Below are positions 4,967 through 11,776 of a stretch of 11,776 nucleotides of DNA, in pieces. Each line of letters starts with the position of its first letter. Positions within the stretch are counted from its first letter, which is position 1. Location: the NCBI GenBank assembly GCA_011053085.1, contig DSBE01000120.1, positions 1 through 11,776 of the forward strand, in the 5' to 3' direction. A program made the translations under genes and the position numbers. This DNA comes from Chloroflexota bacterium. Lineage in GTDB: Bacteria > Chloroflexota > Anaerolineae > Anaerolineales > Anaerolineaceae. The notes under the pieces were generated by a model. That model saw only the letters and a list, made by a program, of their open reading frames with translations. It searched no databases and had not been told where the DNA came from.

Positions 4967-7090
4967 ATGACAGATCACTACGAAACCCAAGAACAGAAAT
5001 ATCGGCTAAAAAACCTCGACTGCGCGCTGTGCGCCGCCAAAATTGAGAAAGAACTCCAACGAACCCCCGGTGTACGCAGTGCCAGCCTGAACTTCGCCAG
5101 CGGCACCCTCGCGCTGGATACCGATAACCTCGCTGCTGTGCGCCAGGTGATCACGAATATTGAACCGGCGGTGGAAATCGAGCCGCTGGAACGTTATCTA
5201 CACAACGAGCAGGACGCGAATCCTCAGGATTGGCCACGCCTGGCGCGCCTGGGGATTGCCGCCGTGTTCTGGCTGCTGGGGCTAGTGTTTCATGCCCGGC
5301 TCCACAGCCTGTTGTTCGGGGTCGCTGAATACCTGATCCTGGGGAGTGTGTACCTGCTGGTGGGGTTGGATGTGCTCAAAGCCGCCTGGCGCAACCTGCG
5401 CGCGGGGAACTGGTTTGATGAAAATTTCCTGATGAGCATCGCCACCATCGGTGCCTTTGCCATCCACGAAATCCCTGAAGCAATCGGCGTGATGCTCTTT
5501 TACCAGGTGGGCGATTATCTACAGGATCGTTCGCTGGCAGGTTCGCGCCGTTCGATCCAATCACTGCTGGCAATACGCCCTGACCAGGCCCACCGGAAGA
5601 CAGCAGACAGCTTTGAAACTGTCGCTCCCGAAGCAGTGGCGGTGGGCGAGACCATCATCGTGCGCCCGGGGGAACGCATTCCGCTGGATGGCATCGTCAG
5701 CGCCGGGCAGGCGCAGCTAAATACCGCCGCCCTCACCGGTGAATCGGTGCCGCGCCGTGCGGAGGTTGGTGACAGCGTGCTGGCAGGCATGATCAGCCGG
5801 GATGGGCTGCTCGAAATCCAGGTGGAAAAACCATTTGCCCAATCGAGCGTGGTGCGCATGATGGAACTGGTGGAACATGCCGCCAATCGCAAGGCGAAAA
5901 CCGAGCGCTTCATCACCCGTTTCGCCAAAGTATACACCCCCGTGGTGGTGGCCGCGGCAGTACTGCTGGCGCTGCTGCCCCCGCTGCTGCTGCCCGACGC
6001 GCGCTTCACCGACTGGCTGTACCGCGCCCTGGTTATGCTGGTGATCTCGTGTCCATGCGCGCTGATGATCAGCGTGCCGCTGGGCTACTTCGGCGGATTG
6101 GGGGCGGCTTCCAAACAGGGCATCCTGATCAAAGGCGCTAACTTCCTCGAAACCCTCAGCCGGGTGCGCACAGTGGTGTTTGACAAAACCGGCACCCTCA
6201 CGCGCGGTGTGTTCAAGGTGCTGGAGGTTGCGCCGCATGCTGGGCACAGCGCGGAGGAATTGCTTGAAGCCGCGGCGTATGCCGAAGCCTCCTCCACCCA
6301 TCCGATCGCGGTATCGATCTTGAAAGCCTACGGCAAGCCGGTGGACTACACCCGCATCAGCGATGTCGAAGAAACCCCCGGCAAGGGTGTTTGCGCCAGC
6401 GTGGATGGGGTGATGGTCAGCGCTGGCAACGATGCCTATCTGCACTATCTAAAGATTTCGCACGAACCGGAATGCTGCGAACTTAGCGGCACCCTGGTGC
6501 ATGTCACCCGCGGCGGTGATGACCTGGGTTACATCCGCATCGGTGATGAACTAAAACCGGAATCACTGCCGGCGATGCAGGCATTGCGCGCGGAGGGCGT
6601 ACAGCGACTGGTGATGCTTTCCGGCGACCATTCTGTTATCGCTGCTGATACTGCCCGCGACCTGGCGATAGACAACGCCCACGGAAGTCTGCTGCCAGAG
6701 GACAAGTTGCGCCTGCTGGAGGACTATATGCACAACACCGGACATGCTGTGGCATTTGTCGGCGACGGCATCAATGACGCACCGGTGATCGCGCGCGCAG
6801 ATGTGGGCTTTGCGATGGGCGCACTCGGGTCAGATGCGGCGATCGAAACCGCGGATGTGGTCTTGATGGCGGACGACCCCATAAAAGTGGCGCAAGCGAT
6901 TTCCATCGGCAAGCGCACGCGGCGCATTGTATGGCAGAATATTGTTTTCGCGCTGGGAGTCAAGTTGGCTGTGCTGCTGCTGGGTGCGTTCGGCATTGTC
7001 AATATCTGGCTGGCAGTGATCGCCGATGTGGGTGTGGCACTGCTGGCGGTGTTGAATTCCACGCGCGTGATGGGTGGCAAGCAGCGATAA
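4967..7090 (+). CDS. zntA: P1B-2-type Zn/Cd/Pb-exporting ATPase
   Basis: This 707-residue inner-membrane pump uses ATP to expel divalent soft metals. The N-terminal heavy-metal domain has C19-x2-C22 (DCALC). Transmembrane helices follow, and the actuator has TGES (257-260). The metal-binding CPC is C362-P363-C364, in SCPCALMIS. The phosphorylated aspartate is D406 in DKTGTLT, H445-P446 is the nucleotide-domain HP pair, and GDGINDAP is at 599-606. In the last helices K666 and D687 stand 21 residues apart, as do K693 and D714 of E. coli ZntA. This marks the P1B-2 subgroup (Zn/Cd/Pb) rather than the Cu group. The length is close to ZntA and CadA. The frame is open to 4919, but homology and position after the repressor stop favour the ATG at 4967; its ribosome site (TGGAAA) is weak, suggesting coupling to the repressor. 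cadA would be an equally fair name. Confidence 0.95.
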   Translation: MTDHYETQEQKYRLKNLDCALCAAKIEKELQRTPGVRSASLNFASGTLALDTDNLAAVRQVITNIEPAVEIEPLERYLHNEQDANPQDWPRLARLGIAAVFWLLGLVFHARLHSLLFGVAEYLILGSVYLLVGLDVLKAAWRNLRAGNWFDENFLMSIATIGAFAIHEIPEAIGVMLFYQVGDYLQDRSLAGSRRSIQSLLAIRPDQAHRKTADSFETVAPEAVAVGETIIVRPGERIPLDGIVSAGQAQLNTAALTGESVPRRAEVGDSVLAGMISRDGLLEIQVEKPFAQSSVVRMMELVEHAANRKAKTERFITRFAKVYTPVVVAAAVLLALLPPLLLPDARFTDWLYRALVMLVISCPCALMISVPLGYFGGLGAASKQGILIKGANFLETLSRVRTVVFDKTGTLTRGVFKVLEVAPHAGHSAEELLEAAAYAEASSTHPIAVSILKAYGKPVDYTRISDVEETPGKGVCASVDGVMVSAGNDAYLHYLKISHEPECCELSGTLVHVTRGGDDLGYIRIGDELKPESLPAMQALRAEGVQRLVMLSGDHSVIAADTARDLAIDNAHGSLLPEDKLRLLEDYMHNTGHAVAFVGDGINDAPVIARADVGFAMGALGSDAAIETADVVLMADDPIKVAQAISIGKRTRRIVWQNIVFALGVKLAVLLLGAFGIVNIWLAVIADVGVALLAVLNSTRVMGGKQR

Positions 7091-7091
7091 G

Positions 7092-7138
7092 ACTGCGTTG
7101 TTGTCACCGCACTGGTAATCGTGGGCGTAGGGCGCAGT
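7092..7138. other. Convergent gap with weak inverted repeat
   Basis: The 83-bp gap between the pump stop (7090) and the stop of the minus-strand membrane protein (7174) contains ACTGCG (7092-7097) and CGCAGT (7133-7138). The pair has a 35-nt interior and no strong T-run beyond TTAATT. I see no convincing intrinsic terminator for either convergent operon here. Confidence 0.2.
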
Positions 7139-7173
7139 TAATTGGCCTCTTCTGGGAGCCTGTCGTGGAAGCT

Positions 7174-8094
7174 TCAGATGTTTTGTTTCCCGCTTTTTTT
7201 GCGCAATGTATCCACACTGATGGTCACCAAACCCAGGGTCAACTCTGCCAGCACCCACAACACTCGATGCACCGATGCCAGGATTAAGGCAAGCGAGGCA
7301 TATTCAGTGGCGGCATAGAAAACGGTCAGCGCCAGTTCACGCACGCCAATGCCGGCGGGCGCAAAGATACTCACCGAACCGATAAACCAGCTCATCGGAA
7401 AAGCGCCAACGGCAAGTTTCAAGGTGGACAGGTCAACGGTGGGAAACAACCAGCCATAACTCAGGCTGAACAACAACCAGGCCGGAAAATACACCGCCAT
7501 TACGCGCAAAATCGAGAGCGGTTGTAATGTATGGGAAGATTGTACATAGCGCTGGGTGATCAACAAGCCGATGACCCAGGCGAGAACCAGCCCAAAAGTT
7601 ATGAGAAAGGCCTGGGCGGCAGTCAGGTTGATGTTGTTTGCCAGCAGCACGTCACGGTTCAACAGCAGCAATGCCGCTACCCCCGCAATAAAAGCGCTGG
7701 TGATTATCCAGATATTTTCAGCGAGCATGGCGCGCAGTGAATGGTTGTTGTCAATTTTTTCGCTGCGATAAGCGCCATAGCGCCCCAGCAGATGCCACAT
7801 GCCGCCGGGCAGGTATTTGCCCAGGGCGGTCAGGCTGAATATGGAAAGAAACTTCCAGTATGACAATGAAATACCTTCAGATTGCACCGAGACACGCGAG
7901 CCCTCGATGACCAGGAGTTTGGCAGAGAGCAGCAAAAGGAAAGAAATGACAAAACGCAGCCAGTGGATGGTTTGAAAATACTCCTGCACACGCGGGAAAT
8001 TGGTGATGATGTAGTAGACCACCGCCGCAAACACAGCACCCATCCACAGCCATTTGATGACGACCAGCAGTTTAGAGTTCTTTAGTTTTTCCAA
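7174..8094 (-). CDS. LPG-synthase-type (flippase-like) integral membrane protein
   Basis: This 306-residue protein has about eight hydrophobic helices, for example near residues 11-31, 45-64, 127-145, 160-180, 225-245 and 278-296. It has the hallmarks of the lysylphosphatidylglycerol-synthase transmembrane family (PF03706, the flippase-like domain): GKYLPGGMWHLLGR (92-105), a glycine-rich FAPAGIGVRE (244-253) and HRVLWVLAEL (276-285). There is no C-terminal aminoacyl-transferase domain, so it should not make lysyl-lipid. Stand-alone members often sit beside GT2 enzymes and are proposed to move or modify lipid-linked sugars. It is the last gene of the glycan cassette. I take the TTG at 8092-8094 as start: AAGGA lies about 10 nt upstream, and it overlaps the preceding gene by 13 bp in another frame, suggesting coupled translation. 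Substrate and direction of transport cannot be read from sequence. Confidence 0.85.
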   Translation of the reverse strand: MEKLKNSKLLVVIKWLWMGAVFAAVVYYIITNFPRVQEYFQTIHWLRFVISFLLLLSAKLLVIEGSRVSVQSEGISLSYWKFLSIFSLTALGKYLPGGMWHLLGRYGAYRSEKIDNNHSLRAMLAENIWIITSAFIAGVAALLLLNRDVLLANNINLTAAQAFLITFGLVLAWVIGLLITQRYVQSSHTLQPLSILRVMAVYFPAWLLFSLSYGWLFPTVDLSTLKLAVGAFPMSWFIGSVSIFAPAGIGVRELALTVFYAATEYASLALILASVHRVLWVLAELTLGLVTISVDTLRKKSGKQNI

Positions 8095-9335
8095 GTGATG
8101 ATTTCCTTCAGTCGATCAAATTGGCTGGCACTGCTGCGCTGGTTTTCAGGCAGGCGCTCGGTGAGTTGGGCGCGGAATTCAGCCAGGTGCGACAGCATAG
8201 CTGGGACTGCCTGCAGTATCTGCTGCGTATCAGCGCTGTAATCAAAAGCGGTGGATTCCATCTCGAACCCCGCCAGACATTCCTGGTATTTGTGGCTCCA
8301 TCCGATTACCAGGGTGGGGGTAGTGCAGGTGAGGCCGGCGATCATGGCATGAAATCGCGAGGTGATCAGCAGGTCGCAGGCGCAGATGATGCGCTGGATG
8401 CTGCCGTAGTTGATGTCATAATCAACCCAATGGATTGATGACAGCAGGGTTTGCGGCAGGCGCTGCTGCGCCAGACGGCGCAATGCTCGCAGGGCGATGA
8501 GGTCGTTGTTGTGGGTCTTACTCGAAGAAGCGCGGCTCGCATTGGGGAATATGACAAATTCGCGCCCATCAGCCGCTGCCGACTCGATCAGGTCAAGCAG
8601 CAGGTGCAGGTACTCTTCATACCTCTTTTTATACACCAGCACACTGGGTGAGACCGCGATCACCTGCCGGCGGGTGGTGAGTTTATTCAGGAGAGCCTCA
8701 ACTTGTTGCACGTTTTCAGTAGTCAGGGCGTAGTCGGGCTTGTAAAGCATAGCGATGTCGGCGGCGACCATCGTGTGCGCCGGGTTAATCCCTAATTTCT
8801 TCAGATGCGAGGCGGTGATCGCGCCGCGCGCCACCACCAGGCAGCAGCGTGATAAAAGGAATTTTGATACCATGCGGTTTATCGGGTTTTCAAAGGGGCC
8901 GGTGGCCTGCGACAATTTCGCCACCGGTGTGCCTAACAGCATGGCAGGCAGGATGCTGAGCACGTTGAAGGGCAGGTATTTCAGGCGTTCATCGTTGAAA
9001 GTGATCCCGCCGATATCACACAGCACCTGGCAGTCGCGCAAGAAGGCGAGGCTTTCGGGCAGCGGCAAACGGATGCCTACAAAGGAGAGGATTCTGTAAA
9101 GTAGAGCCAGGGGGAACAGTTTGGCCGCCATGGTGAGTGGCCTGGCATCAAAAATTCGAATGGTCGGGTCGCTCAGCAGGGCGCGGTCCTTTTCAGGATA
9201 ATAGGAGAAAACGCCAAACTCCGCCTGCGGCAGGTGTTGGCGCATCTCACCGATGGTAGTTTCCAGCATGGCCTGGGCGCCGCGGTTGCCCCACAGCGTC
9301 CCGCCTATGATGGCAATGCGGAGGGCTTGCGTCAT
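8082..9335 (-). CDS. Polysaccharide pyruvyl transferase family protein
   Basis: This 417-residue protein matches the CsaB/WcaK family (PF04230), which transfers enolpyruvate from phosphoenolpyruvate to form pyruvate ketals on cell-surface sugars. Evidence: the N-terminal GGTLWGNRGAQAM (11-23), the DIGGITFNDERL segment (107-118), and the C-terminal SRFHAMIAGL (326-335) followed by P340 and the HK pair at 348-349. These are the family's conserved GT-B-like C-terminal motifs. The length is typical (350-420) and there is no signal peptide, so it acts in the cytoplasm on lipid- or nucleotide-linked glycans. The ATG at 9333-9335 overlaps the stop of the FrhB-like gene as ATGA, a translational-coupling arrangement. 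Some family members have diverged to other reactions, so ketal formation here is an inference. Confidence 0.9.
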   Translation of the reverse strand: MTQALRIAIIGGTLWGNRGAQAMLETTIGEMRQHLPQAEFGVFSYYPEKDRALLSDPTIRIFDARPLTMAAKLFPLALLYRILSFVGIRLPLPESLAFLRDCQVLCDIGGITFNDERLKYLPFNVLSILPAMLLGTPVAKLSQATGPFENPINRMVSKFLLSRCCLVVARGAITASHLKKLGINPAHTMVAADIAMLYKPDYALTTENVQQVEALLNKLTTRRQVIAVSPSVLVYKKRYEEYLHLLLDLIESAAADGREFVIFPNASRASSSKTHNNDLIALRALRRLAQQRLPQTLLSSIHWVDYDINYGSIQRIICACDLLITSRFHAMIAGLTCTTPTLVIGWSHKYQECLAGFEMESTAFDYSADTQQILQAVPAMLSHLAEFRAQLTERLPENQRSSASQFDRLKEIITWKN

Positions 9336-10441
9336 AGGCTTTCGATCCCTTTGAACAGGTACAAATACAGCTTGAGCAGCGGACGCGGCAGGGCGAAGAT
9401 GAGTTTCTTGCCCCAGGCTTTGCTGGAGAGGCGGTAATTGACCAGAATGATCAACGCGGTCAGCCAGTCGAACAGGTTGACCTTTGCATGCAGGGTATCC
9501 GGAATCTTTATCCCCAGCAGTTTACCGGCTTTGGAACGTGCTGACAGGTTGTAGTGGCCGCGCACCGAACGCGCCTGACTCTGCAGTACCAGAGAAGTAT
9601 CTACCGACTCTGCCTGCAGCTCGCCCTGGTCGATACAGGCTTGCAGCAAGACAGCGCTGCGCTGACTGCGCGACAGCAAGGCGGTGGGTTTGACCGCTGC
9701 ATCCTTCATTGCACTGAGCCACACGTCCCCGGCGGAGATGTCGCTGTCGTAGCCAAAATGATCGTGGCAGTACAGGCATTTCTTCTCGCAAAAGAAAAAC
9801 AAGTTTTGATAGTTGCTGAAAGACTCAAAAGGTACCATCGTCTGGCTGCCATCAGCAAATGACAGGCGCATTTCACCACGCCAATGGCCCGCGCGGTATT
9901 GGAAAGCGGTCAGGGCAGAATCCTTGCCCCGGGTTTGTTTTGCGACAATATGTTGGGTGAGCTCAGGCAGGCTGTTGTGCCCGCAAAACAGGCTGATCAG
10001 CCAGATCACCTTTTGCGCCAGTGCTTCGTCATGCTGGAGAGCGGCGCGCAGGATGGCGGTGTCACAGGGCAGCGCCACCACCGCCAGACGTCCGTCAAAC
10101 TGTCTGATGAGGGGCAGTGCCTGGGCGGAAAAGCGCACCGCCATGTACTTGCTGCCCTGCGCGCGCAGCAGGTCGGCGCGGTTGGTGGCAATCAGGAAGC
10201 GGTTTTTCACCATACCATCTTCCACATAGGCTTCGTTGACCAGCGCTCCGTCGATCTGGCGGCTTTCGAGCAGGTGCAGAAGAATGGCGGTCACCGCCCC
10301 GCCGGATGCGCTGTGTTCACGCAGGGTGTCATCAGCGGCATGCGCCAGAAAAGCACCGTTCGTATCGCCCATGATGTTCGCCTGCTGGGCAGGCGTATAG
10401 TGCTTCTTGGTGAGTTTCTCTGCCAGGGCTAACAGGTTCAT
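9332..10441 (-). CDS. FrhB-like iron-sulfur flavoprotein (coenzyme F420 hydrogenase/dehydrogenase beta-subunit family)
   Basis: This 369-residue protein resembles the C-terminal domain of FrhB/FpoF-type F420 oxidoreductases. Family motifs are SASGGAVTAILLHLL (44-58, flavin side), ALPCDTAILRAAL (123-135, C126), LFCGHNS (151-157, C153) and CEKKCLYCHDHFGYDSDISAGDVW (218-241, C222 and C225). C126, C153, C222 and C225 are candidate [4Fe-4S] ligands. The N-terminal two-cluster ferredoxin domain of many homologues is missing: there is no cysteine before residue 126. The protein is therefore a reduced, probably glycan-associated branch rather than a respiratory hydrogenase subunit; no hydrogenase genes are nearby. 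Such homologues commonly stand next to pyruvyl transferases in polysaccharide loci, and their reaction is not established. The ATG at 10439-10441 overlaps the GT2 stop as ATGA, and the next gene overlaps likewise. Confidence 0.87.
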   Translation of the reverse strand: MNLLALAEKLTKKHYTPAQQANIMGDTNGAFLAHAADDTLREHSASGGAVTAILLHLLESRQIDGALVNEAYVEDGMVKNRFLIATNRADLLRAQGSKYMAVRFSAQALPLIRQFDGRLAVVALPCDTAILRAALQHDEALAQKVIWLISLFCGHNSLPELTQHIVAKQTRGKDSALTAFQYRAGHWRGEMRLSFADGSQTMVPFESFSNYQNLFFFCEKKCLYCHDHFGYDSDISAGDVWLSAMKDAAVKPTALLSRSQRSAVLLQACIDQGELQAESVDTSLVLQSQARSVRGHYNLSARSKAGKLLGIKIPDTLHAKVNLFDWLTALIILVNYRLSSKAWGKKLIFALPRPLLKLYLYLFKGIESL

Positions 10442-11445
10442 GGTTTCTTCTGGAAGGTGAGGTAAGCGTGGTTAAACACCGGTGTGTGCGGGCTACGATC
10501 AAGCTGGTGCTGCAATTGCAGCATTTTCAAGCGCACATCGATGTCTTCCAGCAGGCGGCGGTTGACGCTGATCAAATCTGCCACAAACCCCACGATGAAC
10601 AAGGCTGCCGATAACACCGCCAGGATCACTGCCAGGATCAGCGATTGCACATGGCCGGCGCCGGTGCCCTGAAAATAAAAGGTCAGGTAGCGGATGCCGA
10701 TGATGACCGCCGCGAGAGTGAAGATCATGGCGGGCGTGAGGAAGAAACGCAGCGGTTCATAGGTGCTGAAACTGCGCAGGATGGTGACAAAAGAACGCTG
10801 CAGGTAACGGCTGACACTGGAGATCAGGCGGCTTTCACGCAGAAAGCCGTTGGTGCGGATGTCAACGGACACGATTGGGATGCGCATGCGCCCCGCCTGG
10901 ATCACGGTTTCAAGGGTGTACGTGTACTGGTTGAAGACATGCAGGCGCATGGCAGCGCTGCGCGTAATGGCACGAAAACCACTGGGCGCGTCTTTGACCT
11001 CGGTGTGCGAGGCTTTGCGCACCACCCAGCTGCCCAGATGCTGCAAGGTTTTCTTGACCGGCGACCAATGGCTGATCTCGCGCACCGGGCGGGTGCCGAT
11101 CACATATTCCGCCTCTCCGCGCAGGATGGGGTCGATTAATTTCTGGATATCCTCGGCGCAATACTGGTTATCAGCGTCGGTGTTGACGATGATGTCGGCG
11201 CCGAAATGCAGACAGGCATTGATGCCGGAGAGAAAAGCCTGGGCCAGCCCCAGGTTGGTCACATGCGACACGATGTAGTCAACGCCGTGCGCGATAGCAA
11301 TCTGCGCGGTGTTGTCGCGGCTGCCGTCATTGACGATCAGCCATTCCACCTGGTTAACACCTTCCAACTGGCGCGGCAGATCGCCCAGCGACACCGGCAG
11401 GCTGTCTTCTTCATTGAGGCAGGGCATCTGTATAATGACTTTCAT
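10438..11445 (-). CDS. GT2 glycosyltransferase, polyprenyl-phosphate sugar synthase type
   Basis: This 335-residue protein has a GT-A domain at residues 1 to about 220. It contains the start MPCLNEEDSLP (7-17), NDGSRDNT (39-46), the metal-binding NTDADNQY (88-95, D90-x-D92) and DAPSGFRA (152-159), as in dolichol/undecaprenyl-phosphate sugar synthases. Two transmembrane helices (about 236-257 and 266-288) follow, then a charged tail rich in Leu and Gln (290-315). This is the DPM/GtrB-like architecture that loads a sugar from a nucleotide donor onto a polyprenyl-phosphate carrier at the cytoplasmic face. The frame extends up to 11508, but I start at the ATG 11443-11445: it is preceded by GAGGAA at five bases, and the GT-A fold begins at once (MKVIIQMPCLNEE). 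It is the first gene of the coupled cassette. Donor and carrier are not determined by sequence. Confidence 0.92.
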   Translation of the reverse strand: MKVIIQMPCLNEEDSLPVSLGDLPRQLEGVNQVEWLIVNDGSRDNTAQIAIAHGVDYIVSHVTNLGLAQAFLSGINACLHFGADIIVNTDADNQYCAEDIQKLIDPILRGEAEYVIGTRPVREISHWSPVKKTLQHLGSWVVRKASHTEVKDAPSGFRAITRSAAMRLHVFNQYTYTLETVIQAGRMRIPIVSVDIRTNGFLRESRLISSVSRYLQRSFVTILRSFSTYEPLRFFLTPAMIFTLAAVIIGIRYLTFYFQGTGAGHVQSLILAVILAVLSAALFIVGFVADLISVNRRLLEDIDVRLKMLQLQHQLDRSPHTPVFNHAYLTFQKKP

Positions 11446-11478
11446 GTATTCCTCGCGTTGCTTCGGGATACTTTTTAT

Positions 11479-11508
11479 TATATAGCAAGCGAAGAAATGG
11501 GTGGTCAA
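11479..11508 (-). promoter_or_regulatory. Probable promoter of the glycan cassette
   Basis: On the minus strand there is TTGACC (11503-11508), an 18-bp spacer, and TATATA (11479-11484), immediately preceded by an extended -10 TGC. A TATAAT overlapping it (11477-11482) would need a 20-bp spacer. Transcription would start near 11472, leaving a leader of about 27 nt before the GT2 ATG. Confidence 0.6.
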
Positions 11509-11519
11509 ACATTCCGAAG

Positions 11520-11557
11520 TTTAGGGAACTTTGAGTTTTCCTAAATACTCAAAGTTC
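11520..11557. repeat. Two overlapping inverted repeats between dtd and the glycan cassette
   Basis: GAACTTTGAG (11526-11535) and CTCAAAGTTC (11548-11557) are perfect 10-bp inverted arms with a 12-nt loop. A second pair, TTTAGG (11520-11525) and CCTAAA (11540-11545), uses the loop of the first, so the two stems exclude each other unless a pseudoknot forms. The first stem lies six bases after the dtd stop and could end dtd transcription, but neither strand has a T-run after it. It is also close upstream of the cassette promoter and could bind a regulator. Confidence 0.6.
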
Positions 11558-11563
11558 TCAGAA

Positions 11564-11776
11564 TCACCGCTCCATCACAATCGTGACCGGGCCGTCGTTG
11601 AAGATTTCCAGCAGCATATGCGCGCCGAAGATGCCGCTCTGGGTGGGCACGCCATTTTCGTTGAGCATCTCCACGAGGCGATCCACCAGCGGGCTGGCGA
11701 TCTCGGGCGGGGCGGCTTTCACGTAACTGGGGCGGTGGCCCTTCTTGGTGTCGGCATACAGCGTGAATTGTGATAC
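11564..11776 (-). CDS. dtd: D-aminoacyl-tRNA deacylase, 3' part (5' end outside window)
   Basis: Reading the minus strand from the right edge gives 70 residues beginning V-S-Q-F-T-L-Y-A-D and ending IVMER before TGA (11564-11566). SQFTLYAD carries the family's catalytic-region threonine, GHRPSY follows, and [10 protein letters not shown] contains the Gly-cisPro element through which DTD dimers reject L-aminoacyl substrates. DTD hydrolyses D-aminoacyl-tRNA (and Gly-tRNA-Ala) in the cytoplasm, preventing misincorporation. The complete enzyme is about 145-150 residues, so roughly half is present; the start lies beyond the window. It is followed after six bases by an inverted repeat and then by the cassette promoter, so it is probably a separate transcription unit. 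Confidence 0.95.
   Translation of the reverse strand, partial: VSQFTLYADTKKGHRPSYVKAAPPEIASPLVDRLVEMLNENGVPTQSGIFGAHMLLEIFNDGPVTIVMER

Noticed and set aside
5717..6445. 242-codon minus-strand ORF inside the metal ATPase gene
   Set aside because: It lies wholly opposite conserved P-type ATPase motifs and shows no family signature; it is a GC-rich antisense shadow.
7092..7138. Intrinsic terminator between the convergent pump and flippase-like genes
   Set aside because: The six-base arms are 35 nt apart and no U-run follows, so I list only a weak inverted repeat.
11429..11434. TATAAT on the plus strand near the GT2 start
   Set aside because: It is within the first codons of the GT2 gene on the opposite strand, and no plus-strand gene follows.
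11446..11508. 21-residue N-terminal extension of the GT2 protein
   Set aside because: The GAGGAA ribosome site and immediate GT-A motif support the ATG at 11445. The extension spans the predicted promoter.

Overview
The window is an ordinary chromosomal stretch from a bacterium whose coding DNA is moderately GC-rich and whose intergenic promoters are AT-rich. The mixture fits an anaerobic Chloroflexota (Anaerolineae-type) genome: a DUF3795 protein, an RqcH/NFACT protein, an FGGY sugar kinase, a Zn/Cd ATPase of the CPCALMIS type, and a FrhB-like/pyruvyl-transferase polysaccharide pair. This assignment is an inference from gene content and is only moderately secure. I see no rRNA, tRNA, CRISPR array, insertion sequence or phage gene.

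Layout. Positions 1-249 (+) hold the 3' part of a cysteine-rich DUF3795 protein. A 282-bp gap with a promoter leads to 532-1098 (+), an unrecognised acidic protein built of 15-residue solenoid repeats with a C-terminal membrane anchor. A strong bidirectional hairpin terminator (1112-1146) separates it from an FGGY carbohydrate kinase (1151-2662, -) and an RqcH/NFACT ribosome-quality-control protein (2820-4472, -). Both of these have a CGGTACAAT promoter element so close to the ATG that their mRNAs are probably leaderless or nearly so.

Divergent from rqcH is a metal-resistance operon (4560-7090, +). It has a consensus sigma-70 promoter, a perfect 32-bp ArsR-type operator palindrome overlapping the start of transcription, an ArsR/SmtB repressor with an intact alpha-5 zinc site, and a P1B-2 Zn/Cd/Pb-exporting ATPase. 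The repressor should block the operon until zinc-type ions bind it, after which the pump is made.

Converging on the pump gene is a four-gene minus-strand cassette (11445 down to 7174): a DPM-type GT2 glycosyltransferase, a FrhB-like iron-sulfur flavoprotein, a polysaccharide pyruvyl transferase and an LPG-synthase-type membrane protein. Every gene overlaps the next by 4 or 13 bp. This looks like a compact surface-glycan module: lipid-linked sugar transfer, a redox step, pyruvylation and membrane translocation or modification. Upstream of it lie two overlapping inverted repeats and the 3' part of dtd (D-aminoacyl-tRNA deacylase), which runs off the right edge.

The items most worth following are the solenoid membrane protein, the coupled FrhB-like/pyruvyl transferase cassette, the leaderless promoters, and the E-R replacement of the usual D-R pair in RqcH.
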